Of a stretch of 64,000 nt of DNA, positions 8,190 through 16,960 are shown one piece after another (position 1 is the first letter of the stretch; each line of letters begins with the position of its first letter). Made by a program: the position numbers and the translations under genes. Below the pieces are notes generated by a model. The model was not told the DNA's origin and ran no database searches. It worked only from the letters and a program-made list of their open reading frames with translations. Origin of the DNA: Ensifer sesbaniae (GTDB taxonomy: Bacteria; Pseudomonadota; Alphaproteobacteria; Rhizobiales; Rhizobiaceae). The stretch is from positions 680,863 through 744,862 of the forward strand of contig NZ_JABEKU010000002.1 in NCBI RefSeq assembly GCF_013283665.1. Reading direction: 5' to 3'.

Positions 8190-9236
8190 ATGGAGACCAG
8201 CTTGAGCCAGACCAACCCAACCCTGCCTGTCCTCGACCTTTCGCGCTTTGCGGCGGGCCACCCCGAGCGGGCAACGGCGCTCGACGAATTGCGCAGCGTT
8301 GCCCGCTCGGTGGGCTTCTTCTACCTCGAAGGACACGGCATTCCGCAAGACGAGATCGACGGCATCCTCTCGCTTTCGCGGCGCTTCTTCGCACTGCCTG
8401 AGGATGACAAGCTGGCGATCGAAATGCGCAAGTCGCCGCACTTCCGCGGCTATAACCGCGCCGGCCTCGAATATACCCGCGGCACCCAGGACTGGCGCGA
8501 GCAGGTCGATTTCGGCCCCGAGCGTCAAAGCCTTGAGGTCACGGCACAGGACGCGCCGTGGAAGCGGCTGGTCGGCCCCAATCAGTTCCCCGATGCATTG
8601 CCCGAGTTGAAGCCGGCAGTCCTCGGCTATATCGAAGCCGTCACCGGGCTCGGCATTCGTCTGATCGAGATCTTCTCCGAGGCGCTCGGCCAGAAGCCCG
8701 ATGTCTTCGGGCCGATCTATCGCGACGGCCCCAACCAGCTTCTGAAGATCATCCGCTACCCCGGCCGCGACAAGACCGAGAGCGACCAGGGGGTGGGTGC
8801 CCACAAGGACGGCGGCTTCGTCACCATCCTGCTGCAGGACGTGGTCGGCGGCTTGCAGGTCGATGATGGCAAGGGCGGCTGGATCGACGCGCCGCCGAAG
8901 CGCGGCACATTCGTCATCAATGTCGGCGAACTGCTCGAACTGGCGTCGAACGGCTACCTGCTCGCCAACATCCACCGGGTGGTCACGCCGCCGGCGGGCG
9001 GCGACCGGCTTTCCGTCGCCTTTTTCCTCGGCGCCAACCTCGCCTCGACCATTCCGGTGCTCGACCTGCCGCCGGAGCTGGCGGCGCAAGTCCGCGGCGT
9101 GACCCAGGATCCGCAGAACCCGCTCTTCCACGAGGTGGGCCGCAATGTGCTCAAATCCCGGCTGCGCTCGCATCCGGATGTCGCGGCCGCGCACCACGCC
9201 GACCTCCTGGAGCAGAAGGCCGCCGTACCCGCCTGA
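8190..9236 (+). CDS. Isopenicillin N synthase-family 2-oxoglutarate/Fe(II) dioxygenase
   Basis: The protein has the DIOX_N domain (PVLDLSRFAAG, GFFYLEGHGIPQDEIDGI) followed by the 2OG-FeII oxygenase core. The iron ligands are the His and Asp of VGAHKDGGFVTILLQD and the His of ANIHRVV; the Arg of GGDRLSVAFF is placed to bind 2-oxoglutarate. ATG 8190 (METSLSQ) is the likely start, though TTG 8202 has a better-spaced GGAGA. Upstream in-frame ATG 8148 seems too early. It lies 27 bp before an O-acetylhomoserine sulfhydrylase gene, so a role in sulfur compound metabolism is plausible. Substrate unknown; this family is also often annotated as ethylene-forming-enzyme-like or flavonol-synthase-like without proof. 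Confidence 0.9.
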   Translation: METSLSQTNPTLPVLDLSRFAAGHPERATALDELRSVARSVGFFYLEGHGIPQDEIDGILSLSRRFFALPEDDKLAIEMRKSPHFRGYNRAGLEYTRGTQDWREQVDFGPERQSLEVTAQDAPWKRLVGPNQFPDALPELKPAVLGYIEAVTGLGIRLIEIFSEALGQKPDVFGPIYRDGPNQLLKIIRYPGRDKTESDQGVGAHKDGGFVTILLQDVVGGLQVDDGKGGWIDAPPKRGTFVINVGELLELASNGYLLANIHRVVTPPAGGDRLSVAFFLGANLASTIPVLDLPPELAAQVRGVTQDPQNPLFHEVGRNVLKSRLRSHPDVAAAHHADLLEQKAAVPA

Positions 9237-9263
9237 TCAACCTGAGAACCGAGGAGAAATGGC

Positions 9264-10625
9264 ATGACGATCCATCAAAGGCCGGAAGAACCCGCAATCG
9301 AGATCAAGGCACCGACCGGGCTGCGGGAGACCGGCGGGCGACTGCATCCGGAAACCCTGGCGCTCCACGGAGGCAGCTACCGTTTCGACTCGGCAAGCGG
9401 CGCCGTCGCCGTACCGATCTACCAGACGACCTCCTATCAGTTGCCCGGCACGGATGGGGCCGACAAGCTCTTTGCGCTCGAGGCCCCGGGGCATCTCTAC
9501 ACCCGTGTCTCGAACCCGACCCAGGACGCCTTCGAGCAGCGCCTGGCGGAAATCGAAGGCGGCGCCGCAGCACTGTCGCTCGGCTCCGGCCAGGCGGCAT
9601 CAGCTTTCGCATTGCTGAACCTTGCACGCGCCGGTGACAACATCGTCAGCGCCGCCGGCCTCTATGGCGGCACCTGGGCGCTCTTTGCCGCAACGCTGAA
9701 GAGCTTCGGCATAGAAGTGCGCTTCGTCGATGCCGCCGATCCCGAGGCCTTTGCCCGGGCAACGGACGACAGGACGCGCGCCTACTACGCCGAGGCCCTG
9801 CCAAACCCGAAGCTCGAAGTCTTCCCGATCGGCGAAGTGGCCGAAGTCGGCCAGCGCTTCGGCATTCCGCTGATCGTCGACAACACCGCGGCGCCGCTGA
9901 CCATCCGCCCGTTCGACCACGGCGCGGCCGTCGTCGTCTATTCGACGACCAAATATATCGGCGGTCACGGCACCTCGATCGGCGGCGCGATCATCGACAG
10001 CGGCCGCTTCCCCTGGCATGAGCATGAGGCGCGGCATCCGAACCTGCACGAGCCGGACCCGAGCTATCAGGGCAAGACCTGGCTCGAAAAGGCCGCCGCG
10101 ATCGCCTTCCATCCCTATATCCTGCGCGCCCGGGCGGTACTGCTGCGCGACCTCGGCGCCGCCATTAGTCCGTTGAACGCCTTCCAGTTCATCCAGGGGC
10201 TGGAGACGCTGCCGCTCAGAATCCGCCAGCACAACGAGAATGCGATCAAGGTCGCCGAGTTCCTCCTCACCCATCCGAAGGTCGGGCGCGTGATCTTCCC
10301 GAAACTCCAGGAAGGCGAAGTGAAGGCCCGCGCCGAGAAATATCTCCAAAACGGGCACTATGGGGCTCTGGTCGGCTTCGAGCTGAAGGGCGGACGCGAG
10401 GCCGGACGCCGCTTCATCGACGGACTGAAACTGCTCTACCATGTCGCCAATATCGGTGATGCGCGTTCACTTGCCATCCATCCGGCAACGACGACGCACT
10501 CGCAGCTTTCGGAGGAGGACCAGCTGAAGACCGGCGTAACGCCGGGTTACGTCCGGCTGTCGATCGGCATCGAACATGCCGACGACATCATCGCCGATAT
10601 CCGCCAGGCGATCGACGCGGCCTGA
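9264..10625 (+). CDS. metY: O-acetylhomoserine aminocarboxypropyltransferase (sulfhydrylase)
   Basis: This 453-residue PLP enzyme of the Cys/Met metabolism family would make homocysteine from O-acetylhomoserine and sulfide in the cytoplasm. The N-terminal part has ETLALHGG and PIYQTTSYQL. The PLP lysine is in VVYSTTKYIGGHGTSIGG, and RLSIGIEHADDIIADI closes the fold. The length is right for MetY rather than the shorter MetZ/MetB. GAGGAGAAATGGC gives a clear ribosome site for ATG 9264. It sits 27 bp after the 2OG oxygenase and is followed by a strong terminator at 10645, so the two form an operon. MetZ-like activity with other acyl-homoserines cannot be excluded. Confidence 0.92.
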   Translation: MTIHQRPEEPAIEIKAPTGLRETGGRLHPETLALHGGSYRFDSASGAVAVPIYQTTSYQLPGTDGADKLFALEAPGHLYTRVSNPTQDAFEQRLAEIEGGAAALSLGSGQAASAFALLNLARAGDNIVSAAGLYGGTWALFAATLKSFGIEVRFVDAADPEAFARATDDRTRAYYAEALPNPKLEVFPIGEVAEVGQRFGIPLIVDNTAAPLTIRPFDHGAAVVVYSTTKYIGGHGTSIGGAIIDSGRFPWHEHEARHPNLHEPDPSYQGKTWLEKAAAIAFHPYILRARAVLLRDLGAAISPLNAFQFIQGLETLPLRIRQHNENAIKVAEFLLTHPKVGRVIFPKLQEGEVKARAEKYLQNGHYGALVGFELKGGREAGRRFIDGLKLLYHVANIGDARSLAIHPATTTHSQLSEEDQLKTGVTPGYVRLSIGIEHADDIIADIRQAIDAA

Positions 10626-10644
10626 CGACACGTTTCCGTGCCAT

Positions 10645-10690
10645 CCTCCGCAGCCCGGGCCCTTGCGGTCGGGCTGCGGAGGTTTCTTTT
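10645..10690 (+). terminator. Rho-independent terminator after metY
   Basis: CCTCCGCAGCCCG at 10645-10657 pairs with CGGGCTGCGGAGG at 10670-10682, followed by TTTCTTTT. It starts 20 bp after the metY stop. Confidence 0.92.
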
Positions 10691-10874
10691 GGCGGGCGAG
10701 AAATGCCCGATAGGCCGACGATCGCTTTCGTGCCACAACTGCCCGCCGGTCGCGGCGTCCGTGAAACGCTACCCGAACGCCCCCAACAGCGCCGAGCGTC
10801 AGACGCACGAAGGCTTTTCTGCATGTCTTCGTCCTTAAATCGAGGTCGATTCAAGGGGACATGCAATAGGAGAG

Positions 10875-11903
10875 ATGATGAGCACGAATACCCAGATCCT
10901 GCTTGCCGCCCGGCCATCGGGCCGGCCGACGCCAAGCGATTTCCGCATCGTCGAAGCGGCAATCCCCGAGCCGGCCGAAAGCGAGGTCCTGCTGAAGATC
11001 CTCTACCTCTCGCTCGATCCCTACATGCGTGGCCGCATGAACGCCGGCAAATCCTACGCCAAACCCGTGGAGATCGGCGCGGTCATGGAAGGCGGCACCG
11101 TTGCCCGCGTCGTACGCTCACGTCACCCGGACTTCACCGACGGCGACTTCGTGCTCTCCCACTCCGGCTGGCAGAGCTATGCGCTCTCGCGCGGTGCGGA
11201 CCTGCGCAAGCTCGATCCGTCCGCGGCACCCCTGTCGACCGCGCTTGGCATTCTCGGCATGCCCGGCTTCACCGCCTATGCGGGACTGCTGACGATCGGC
11301 CAGCCGAAACCGGGCGAGACGGTCGTCGTGGCTGCGGCAAGTGGCGCCGTCGGCTCGGCGGTCGGCCAGATCGCACGCATCAAGGGAGCGCGCGCGGTCG
11401 GTATAGCGGGCGGAGCGGACAAGTGCGCTTTCGTTCGCGACACGCTCGGCTTCGATGCGGTGATCGATCACCGCGCTCCCGATTTCGCCGAGCAGCTTGC
11501 CACCGCGTGCCCCAACGGCATCGACGTCTATTTCGAGAATGTCGGCGGCCATGTCTGGGACGCGGTCTTTCCGCTGCTGAACGACTTTGCCCGCGTCCCC
11601 GTCTGCGGCTTGATCGCGCACTACAATCAGACCGGTGGTCCGCAAGCGGGCGGCGACAGGCTGCCGGGCGTCATGCGTGAAGTTCTGAGCAGGAGCCTGC
11701 TGATCAGGGGCTTCATCCAGCGTGAATTCGCCGGTCAGCGACCAGCCTTCTACCAGGAGATGGCAGACTGGATTGCGCGCGGCGAGGTTCGCTACAAAGA
11801 GGACATCGTCGATGGCATCGAGAACGCTCCCAATGCCTTCATCGGGCTGCTCGAAGGCCGCAACTTCGGCAAGCTGATCGTGCGGGTGGCCGCCGAGAAC
11901 TGA
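10875..11903 (+). CDS. NADP-dependent MDR-family oxidoreductase (CurA/leukotriene B4 dehydrogenase-like)
   Basis: The 342-residue protein belongs to the zinc-independent medium-chain dehydrogenase/reductase group acting on activated double bonds. It begins with LLAARPSGRPTPSDF, has LYLSLDPYMRGRMN and MPGFTAYAGL, and carries the nucleotide-binding motif VVAAASGAVGSAVGQIA at about residues 153-169. The C-terminal GRNFGKLIVRV is typical. It is soluble and probably reduces alpha,beta-unsaturated ketones or aldehydes with NADPH. AGGAGAG lies just before ATG 10875 (ATG 10878 is an alternative). It is a single gene, converging on the next one. Substrate cannot be read from the sequence. Confidence 0.92.
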   Translation: MMSTNTQILLAARPSGRPTPSDFRIVEAAIPEPAESEVLLKILYLSLDPYMRGRMNAGKSYAKPVEIGAVMEGGTVARVVRSRHPDFTDGDFVLSHSGWQSYALSRGADLRKLDPSAAPLSTALGILGMPGFTAYAGLLTIGQPKPGETVVVAAASGAVGSAVGQIARIKGARAVGIAGGADKCAFVRDTLGFDAVIDHRAPDFAEQLATACPNGIDVYFENVGGHVWDAVFPLLNDFARVPVCGLIAHYNQTGGPQAGGDRLPGVMREVLSRSLLIRGFIQREFAGQRPAFYQEMADWIARGEVRYKEDIVDGIENAPNAFIGLLEGRNFGKLIVRVAAEN

Positions 11904-11923
11904 AAGCCACGCCTCGCAAGTGA

Positions 11924-13693
11924 TCAGTGCAGGCCGGCGAGACGGACGCCGGCCTTGCCAAGACCATCGTCGAGAAGCGCGATCAACTCGGGCGCATAAC
12001 CGCGCGCGGTGAGTTCGCTTTCAATCGACCGCGTCGAGCCAACCTTGTGCCAGCGTAAGCCGTCAAGGGCGCTGGTGGCCTCTCTCGTTCGGCCGAGTTG
12101 ACCTGCCGCTGCGATCCGCAGGAGGTTGACGGCGGTGTCGGCGGGATTGGCGAGTTGGCGCGCACGTCTCAGCGCTTCGCGGTATTTGCCGTTCCGATAG
12201 TCTTCGAGCGCCAGTGTGAGCGCCGCGTCGCGATGCAGATACTCGCAGCCCACCTCCGCCACCCGCGCGAGGCTCACGCCCTCCGAATATTGCCCACTGA
12301 CAAAGAGCAGCAGGCCGAGCCGGGCGGCTATGACGTCATCGAGCGGATTGAGCGCAGCGGCACGGCGACCGGACAAGAACGCGGCCTCTGTGTCGCCGGT
12401 GACGAATCGCGCCTGCATCTGCGCGATGTAGCTCTGGCTCGATTGCGGTGCAAGAGCCACGGCCTTGTCCGCGAGCTTCACCGCCCGTGCCGCCACCGTC
12501 GGCGAGGCGCTCGCCTCGCCGGTCGCCACCAGCACCATGGCGAGGCTCGCGAGCACGTCGGGATCCGCCGCCTGGTAGGTCATCGATTGCTCCAGGCAGG
12601 CATGTGCCGAAGCCAAGCCTTCCGGGTCGAGCCGGGCCACCGCGACGTCGGCAAGCAGCACGCAACCGTAGCCGATCGACGGCGTCACGAGCTGCCGCGC
12701 CGCCTCCAGGCTGACGATGACGCCTTCCTCGCCGGCGAGCGAGCGGGCGAGCCGAGCCAACAGTTTTTCCTGAACTGCTTGTGCATCACCGTTGTCTATA
12801 TCGGCTTTCGCGGTACCCGCTCTCAGCGCCTCATTGCTTTGCGCATCGACAACCTGCCACGAGACCTGATGCTCCTTGACGTCGGCACTGTACGCGACCG
12901 AGAGCCGGTATTCCTTGCTCCCCTGCAGCTTCACCTGCGGTGCTGACGCGACCCAGCCGGTAACCGATGCGACATCGACGCCCGGCGCCGGCGCCCGCGC
13001 CAAAGTGCGGACAGTGGAGAACTGGGACAAGGCGTGGATCAGGTAGTCGCCTGCCTTCCTCTGCTCTTCGCCACCGGTTCCGCTGCCCGCTGGAGCGTCG
13101 ATGACGATCGTGGGCTTGGCGGAAAGCACCGGTTGCCATGGAAGGCGTTCAGCGACGGAGAGATAGAAGGTTCCAGCCATGGCTGCGAGTCCTGCGGCAG
13201 CGGCCGCAATCACGCCGAGCGGACGACGCGACCGTCGAACAGGGGCCGAAGCGACGTCGGCCGGTTCTTGCTGCTCGTTCCCCGATTCAGTGGGATCCGC
13301 TGCGATTTCCGAAGGGCCCTGCGCCAAGCCGCTCATCACGAAATGCGGGACGTAGTTTCCCTTTGGGAGCTCAATGCGAAGCCTCTCCTTTTCGCCGACG
13401 GTCTCATAATATTGTGTCAGCGCCGCGCGCAGCCGCGAGGCTTCGACACGCACGATCGGATCGGTTGCCGGATCGAAGGAGGCCGGTCGGCCGAAAACGT
13501 CGATCGCGATAGTATAGGCTTTGACCTGCCCCGAGCGGCCAGCGAAGAACTCGTCGACCAGGTAGCGCAGGAGCTTCCGGTGGCGTTCAGTCGCGTGAAA
13601 TTGGCTATCCGCAAGAATACGATCAAGTGCAGCACGTGCGTCACATTCATCAACGGCACAATGAGCTGCTAGACCCGTATTTCTGGCTTCCAT
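11924..13693 (-). CDS. Winged-helix-like/TM/TPR protein (adenylate-cyclase-associated N-terminal type)
   Basis: The N-terminal 117 residues form a DNA-binding-like domain often found in rhizobial proteins annotated as adenylate cyclases: RHRKLLRYLVDEFF, VKAYTIAIDVFGRP, DPIVRVEASRLRAAL and IELPKGNYVPHF. A single membrane helix follows at about 155-177. The periplasmic or outer part has a TolB-like stretch (about 185-320) and TPR-like helices to the C-terminus. I see no cyclase domain, so the usual annotation would be misleading. GGGAGCG six bases before ATG 13693 favours this start over ATG 13714. Layout (DNA-binding head, TolB-like middle, TPR tail) parallels the SARP-type regulator at 3126, but here it is membrane-anchored, as in CadC/ToxR proteins. 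Targets unknown. Confidence 0.8.
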   Translation of the reverse strand: MEARNTGLAAHCAVDECDARAALDRILADSQFHATERHRKLLRYLVDEFFAGRSGQVKAYTIAIDVFGRPASFDPATDPIVRVEASRLRAALTQYYETVGEKERLRIELPKGNYVPHFVMSGLAQGPSEIAADPTESGNEQQEPADVASAPVRRSRRPLGVIAAAAAGLAAMAGTFYLSVAERLPWQPVLSAKPTIVIDAPAGSGTGGEEQRKAGDYLIHALSQFSTVRTLARAPAPGVDVASVTGWVASAPQVKLQGSKEYRLSVAYSADVKEHQVSWQVVDAQSNEALRAGTAKADIDNGDAQAVQEKLLARLARSLAGEEGVIVSLEAARQLVTPSIGYGCVLLADVAVARLDPEGLASAHACLEQSMTYQAADPDVLASLAMVLVATGEASASPTVAARAVKLADKAVALAPQSSQSYIAQMQARFVTGDTEAAFLSGRRAAALNPLDDVIAARLGLLLFVSGQYSEGVSLARVAEVGCEYLHRDAALTLALEDYRNGKYREALRRARQLANPADTAVNLLRIAAAGQLGRTREATSALDGLRWHKVGSTRSIESELTARGYAPELIALLDDGLGKAGVRLAGLH

Positions 13694-13912
13694 AATACGC
13701 TCCCAACTGCCCACAACCCCAAAGAGAGTGCAAACGCGAGACGAACTCTAGACGAGAGCCGCGATGACGAAAAGAAGAATATTGCGCCATCACAAAGCAT
13801 TTTTGCGAAGGAAACGAGCTATTTCAGAGCGGGATAAGAACCGCCAAAATATCCCACGAAGTTTATACTGGATTTACATGAAATCTATGAATCCAAGGAG
13901 GCTATTTGCTAA

Positions 13913-14188
13913 TCACACCGGACTAGGTTCGCGGCCTGAATCGATGATACAGATAGAAATTACCTCTTCTTCAATCTCGCGACAGATCAATTCATACTCC
14001 GAGATCATGGAATGATCCAGCGGATCGAGCCTGCGTTGCCGGTCGAGCATGGAACTTGCTTCTTCGTAGGCCTCGCAGAGGTTGGAAAGAGACACGTTCT
14101 TGGCGATCAGGAGCTGCAGTTGGCCGCGCAGCGCCGGGAGCTTCAGCATGAGCTTCAAAAATCCGCGCTGTAGGGCCGCGTTGGGCAT
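13913..14188 (-). CDS. Small helical unknown protein
   Basis: The ORF encodes 91 residues. A basic N-terminal helix (RGFLKLMLKLPALRGQLQL) is followed by acidic helices ending in REIEEEVISIC. GGCGGG precedes ATG 14188 at a workable distance. No signal peptide or known domain is seen. The surrounding DNA at 13714-13912 is AT-rich compared with its neighbours. A GTAAC-type site lies about 190 bp upstream at 14380. Whether it is expressed cannot be judged; I keep it because its composition is protein-like and no better frame covers the region. Confidence 0.5.
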   Translation of the reverse strand: MPNAALQRGFLKLMLKLPALRGQLQLLIAKNVSLSNLCEAYEEASSMLDRQRRLDPLDHSMISEYELICREIEEEVISICIIDSGREPSPV

Positions 14189-14379
14189 TGTTTGTTACCC
14201 GCCTGATCGACAGTCGATGACCTTGTCGCCAGCCCGACATGCTGGCGCGCCATTTCTCAGGACCATTTTCCCGGCACCGAGACGACACATCGGTCTGCCG
14301 ACGCCCTCAACCAAGGCTGGCGACGGGAGCAGCCCTCTCCCTCGAAGGTCAGCGTGACGACAGCCGCTCCGTTTCGGAA

Positions 14380-14394
14380 GTACGTAACAGTAAC
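14380..14394. promoter_or_regulatory. GTAAC repeat site in the 14189-14641 gap
   Basis: GTACGTAACAGTAAC here is identical over 15 bases to the site upstream of the SH3-protein gene (2318-2343). It could serve the minus-strand small gene starting at 14188. The rest of this 450-bp gap is GC-rich and shows no gene. Confidence 0.5.
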
Positions 14395-14641
14395 ATTGCC
14401 CCGATAGTCTTGACGCCGACGCGGTGAGCGTCCGAATTCGTCCCTCGATACGGCGAGCCTTACCCCTCGCGGGCCCCGGCATCGCCAAGGCTATCCCTGT
14501 CGACGACAGATCGGTTTGGACGCCTTTCTCGAACCATAGGTCACCGTTGCCGGAGCGCGGCCGAGAGGGCTGGAACCCACCGGCTGTCGTAGGCGGGTCG
14601 ATTGACCCCGGGGCGCCACCGCCCAGGGGGCTGACTGCTCC

Positions 14642-15688
14642 CTACTTCTCGAAAGCATAGATCTTGCGCCAGTCCTCTTTCATGTCGACCAGCAGCCAGT
14701 TTCTCTGTTCGGCTTCCGTCAGCGCCTTGTCCAGCTTGCCGACGGGCGATTGCCGATCATAGGCCCATTCGCGCTCTCCATCCGTATGGTGCACGATCAG
14801 GCCGAAGCGTGGGCCTGCGCCGGCCGTCGCCCAGCGCAGCATTTCGTAGTCGCCGTCGGAATTGCCGGCAGCAAAGATCGGCCGTCGGCCGATGAACGTG
14901 TTGATGCCGACGGGCTTGCCCGGGCCATCGTCGATGAAGTCGATCTTGGGTTCGCGCGTCAGCACCGGCGTATCGCCATCGAGTGCATATTTCGTCACGA
15001 TGCTGCTGCCGATGACCTGTTCGGGCGGGATGCCATACATCCGTTCGGTCATCGGCCGCATGAACTCGATGCCGCCGCCGGAGACGATATAGGTCTTGAA
15101 GCCATTGGCCCTTAGATAATCGAGCAGCTCACGCATCGGCAGATAGGTGATCTCGTTATAGGGACGGTTGAAACGCGGGTGCCTGGCCGTCGCGAACCAA
15201 TCCTTGACCGTCTTGGTAAACGCATCCGTCGTCATGCCGGCATGGGTCTCCATCAAGAGTTCGACGAGGCCTTTCTCGCCGGCGGCGGCGACACCCGCCA
15301 TGTCGCCCTTCAGCAGCGATGCGAACGGCTCCTTGTCCTTCCATTCCGGATGCTCCGGCGCCATGACCTTGACGCGGTCTGCGGCGAACAGGCCCTGGAA
15401 ATAGCTCGGCTGCTCGGTCCAGAGCGTGCCGTCATTGTCGAAGACGGCGATACGTTCCTCCGGCGCCACGAAGTCGGCGCCGTTCTCGCTGGTCACCCGC
15501 GTGACGAAATCGACGATGGCCGTCTTCGCCTCACCATCGTTCCAGGACGGAAGATTGTCGGCGGGCGCATCGGCCGCGACGACGGCAGCCGGCGCGGCCA
15601 AGGCGGTCGAAAGCAGAAACAGGAGAGCGGCGAACCGCGAGCGGCACCGGCTTGGCCTGGCATTGGATCGCATCGCAATTGCCGTCAT
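14642..15688 (-). CDS. Exported HAD-superfamily phosphatase
   Basis: ATG 15688, preceded by GGAGG six bases away, gives 348 residues. An extended frame upstream (to 15850) overlaps the next gene and is rejected. After a basic start, a hydrophobic signal segment (about 15-40) ends in AVVAADA. HAD motif I is IAVFDNDGTLWTEQ, motif II lies at FKTYIVSGGG, and the late acidic motif is IFAAGNSDGDYEML. Of the HAD family, it resembles phosphoserine-phosphatase-like enzymes with a large helical cap. The product is likely a periplasmic phosphomonoesterase. It lies 43 bp downstream of the FGE homologue on the same strand and is probably cotranscribed with it. Substrate unknown. Confidence 0.9.
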   Translation of the reverse strand: MTAIAMRSNARPSRCRSRFAALLFLLSTALAAPAAVVAADAPADNLPSWNDGEAKTAIVDFVTRVTSENGADFVAPEERIAVFDNDGTLWTEQPSYFQGLFAADRVKVMAPEHPEWKDKEPFASLLKGDMAGVAAAGEKGLVELLMETHAGMTTDAFTKTVKDWFATARHPRFNRPYNEITYLPMRELLDYLRANGFKTYIVSGGGIEFMRPMTERMYGIPPEQVIGSSIVTKYALDGDTPVLTREPKIDFIDDGPGKPVGINTFIGRRPIFAAGNSDGDYEMLRWATAGAGPRFGLIVHHTDGEREWAYDRQSPVGKLDKALTEAEQRNWLLVDMKEDWRKIYAFEK

Positions 15689-15731
15689 ACCGCATCCTCC
15701 TTGCAGGAACGATTTGAATCCTCTGGAAAGG

Positions 15732-16763
15732 TTAGGGCCGCCGAATGCAGCGAAAACCGATATGGGTGGTCGCCGCGTTTTCCTCATGCGCATGGCGCGC
15801 CGCCGGCCGGTAGCGGCGGCAATAATTGGGTGCGCAGAGATGCGAGCCACCTTTCACCACCCGGCGGGCGATGTGGATCGTCGGTTGTCTCGGATCGAAA
15901 CTCGCTTCCCTGTCGCCGCCGCGCGGATTGGAAGGGATACAGCAGCTCTTTTGCGCCGGCGCCGGGTGGTGGGTCGACCAGAAATCGCTCGACCATTCCC
16001 AGACATTGCCAATCATGTCGTAGAGGCCGTAGCCGTTCGGCGGGAAGCTTGCGACCGGCGAGGTCCGCTCGAAGCCATCGGGCCTGAGATTTTCCGTCGG
16101 GAACATGCCGTGCCAGGTGTTCGCCATGAAGCGACCCTCCGGTACCAGGTCGTCGCCCCAGGCAAATTCAGCGCCCTCGAGCCCGCCCTTTGCGGCGAAC
16201 TCCCATTCCGCCTCCGTCGGCAAATCCTTGCCCGCCCATTCCGCATAGGCCTTGGCATCGAGATAAGAGACCTGGACGACCGGATGATCGAGCTTGCCGC
16301 GGATATTGCTCTGCCGCCCATAGGGCCGCCGCCAATCGGCGCCGAACTTGAAGTTCCACCATTGCGACGGACTGCTGCCGGAAATCCTCTTCGGCGGATC
16401 GAAGATCACCGACCCGGCACGCATCATCTCCGGCAGGGCGCCCGGATAATCCTTGGGATCCGGCGCCTTTTCCGCCTCGGTCACGTAGCCCGTCGCCTCG
16501 ACGAAGGCGGCAAACTGGCGGTTGGTCACCGGCGCCACGTCGATCCAGAATCCGTCGACCTTAACCGGATGCGCCGGCGCCTCCTCCGGATAGTGCTTGT
16601 CCGAGCCCATGACGAAGGTGCCGCCTTCGATCCAGATCGGCTCACGCGCACTGATCGCCGCCGGCGTTTCGTTGAGAAGCAGTATTTTCTGCGACACGGG
16701 CATGCGGTTCCATATCCCCGGAGCGGCGGTTTCGATCACCAAGTCGCTACAAGCTAACGCCAT
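15732..16763 (-). CDS. Formylglycine-generating enzyme (SUMF1/FGE) family protein
   Basis: The 343-residue protein covers the whole FGE-sulfatase domain: WIEGGTFVMGSDKHYPEE, VDGFWIDVAPVTNRQFAAFV, DLPTEAEWEFAAKGG, GNVWEWSSDFW, VVKGGSHLCAPNYCRRYRPA and THIGFRC. The CxxxxC pair in SHLCAPNYC matches the two catalytic cysteines of true FGEs, so it should be able to oxidise a Cys in a CxPxR sulfatase motif to formylglycine. No sulfatase gene is present in this window. ATG 16763 is taken as start (GAAGGGAA immediately upstream); ATG 16703 is an alternative. It shares a divergent promoter region with the MoxR operon and leads into the HAD phosphatase gene. Confidence 0.9.
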   Translation of the reverse strand: MALACSDLVIETAAPGIWNRMPVSQKILLLNETPAAISAREPIWIEGGTFVMGSDKHYPEEAPAHPVKVDGFWIDVAPVTNRQFAAFVEATGYVTEAEKAPDPKDYPGALPEMMRAGSVIFDPPKRISGSSPSQWWNFKFGADWRRPYGRQSNIRGKLDHPVVQVSYLDAKAYAEWAGKDLPTEAEWEFAAKGGLEGAEFAWGDDLVPEGRFMANTWHGMFPTENLRPDGFERTSPVASFPPNGYGLYDMIGNVWEWSSDFWSTHHPAPAQKSCCIPSNPRGGDREASFDPRQPTIHIARRVVKGGSHLCAPNYCRRYRPAARHAHEENAATTHIGFRCIRRP

Positions 16764-16779
16764 TTCCCTTCGACCCAAA

Positions 16780-16795
16780 GTACGTAACCGTTACG
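16780..16795. promoter_or_regulatory. GTAAC/GTTAC palindromic site before the FGE gene
   Basis: GTACGTAACCGTTACG carries GTAAC and its inverse GTTAC one base apart. It lies 17 bp from the FGE start codon in the divergent FGE-moxR region, where binding could affect the FGE transcript. Confidence 0.5.
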
Positions 16796-16859
16796 ACGGC
16801 AAGCAAAACCTCGCGCGCCACGGTCGAAATCGGGCAAATGCGCTTCCTGCCTAGTCTTT

Positions 16860-16870
16860 GTTACTGTTAC
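16860..16870. promoter_or_regulatory. Inverted GTAAC repeat (GTTACTGTTAC) before moxR
   Basis: Read on the minus strand this is GTAACAGTAAC, the same core as at 2321 and 14384. It lies 90 bp upstream of the MoxR start at 16961 and may act as a promoter-proximal site for that operon. Confidence 0.5.
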
Positions 16871-16960
16871 ATCCTTTCCAATTGGCCTGATTTAACAATA
16901 AGCTCTGCCGAAATTTCATGATGACTGATGCTGCCGGAAAGGCAGAGGGAGCAGGAATTC

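Noticed and set aside
7930-8190. SAM-II-type riboswitch before the 2OG oxygenase/metY operon
   Set aside because: I looked for the known SAM-II core and pseudoknot pairing and did not find them by eye; a covariance search would be decisive.
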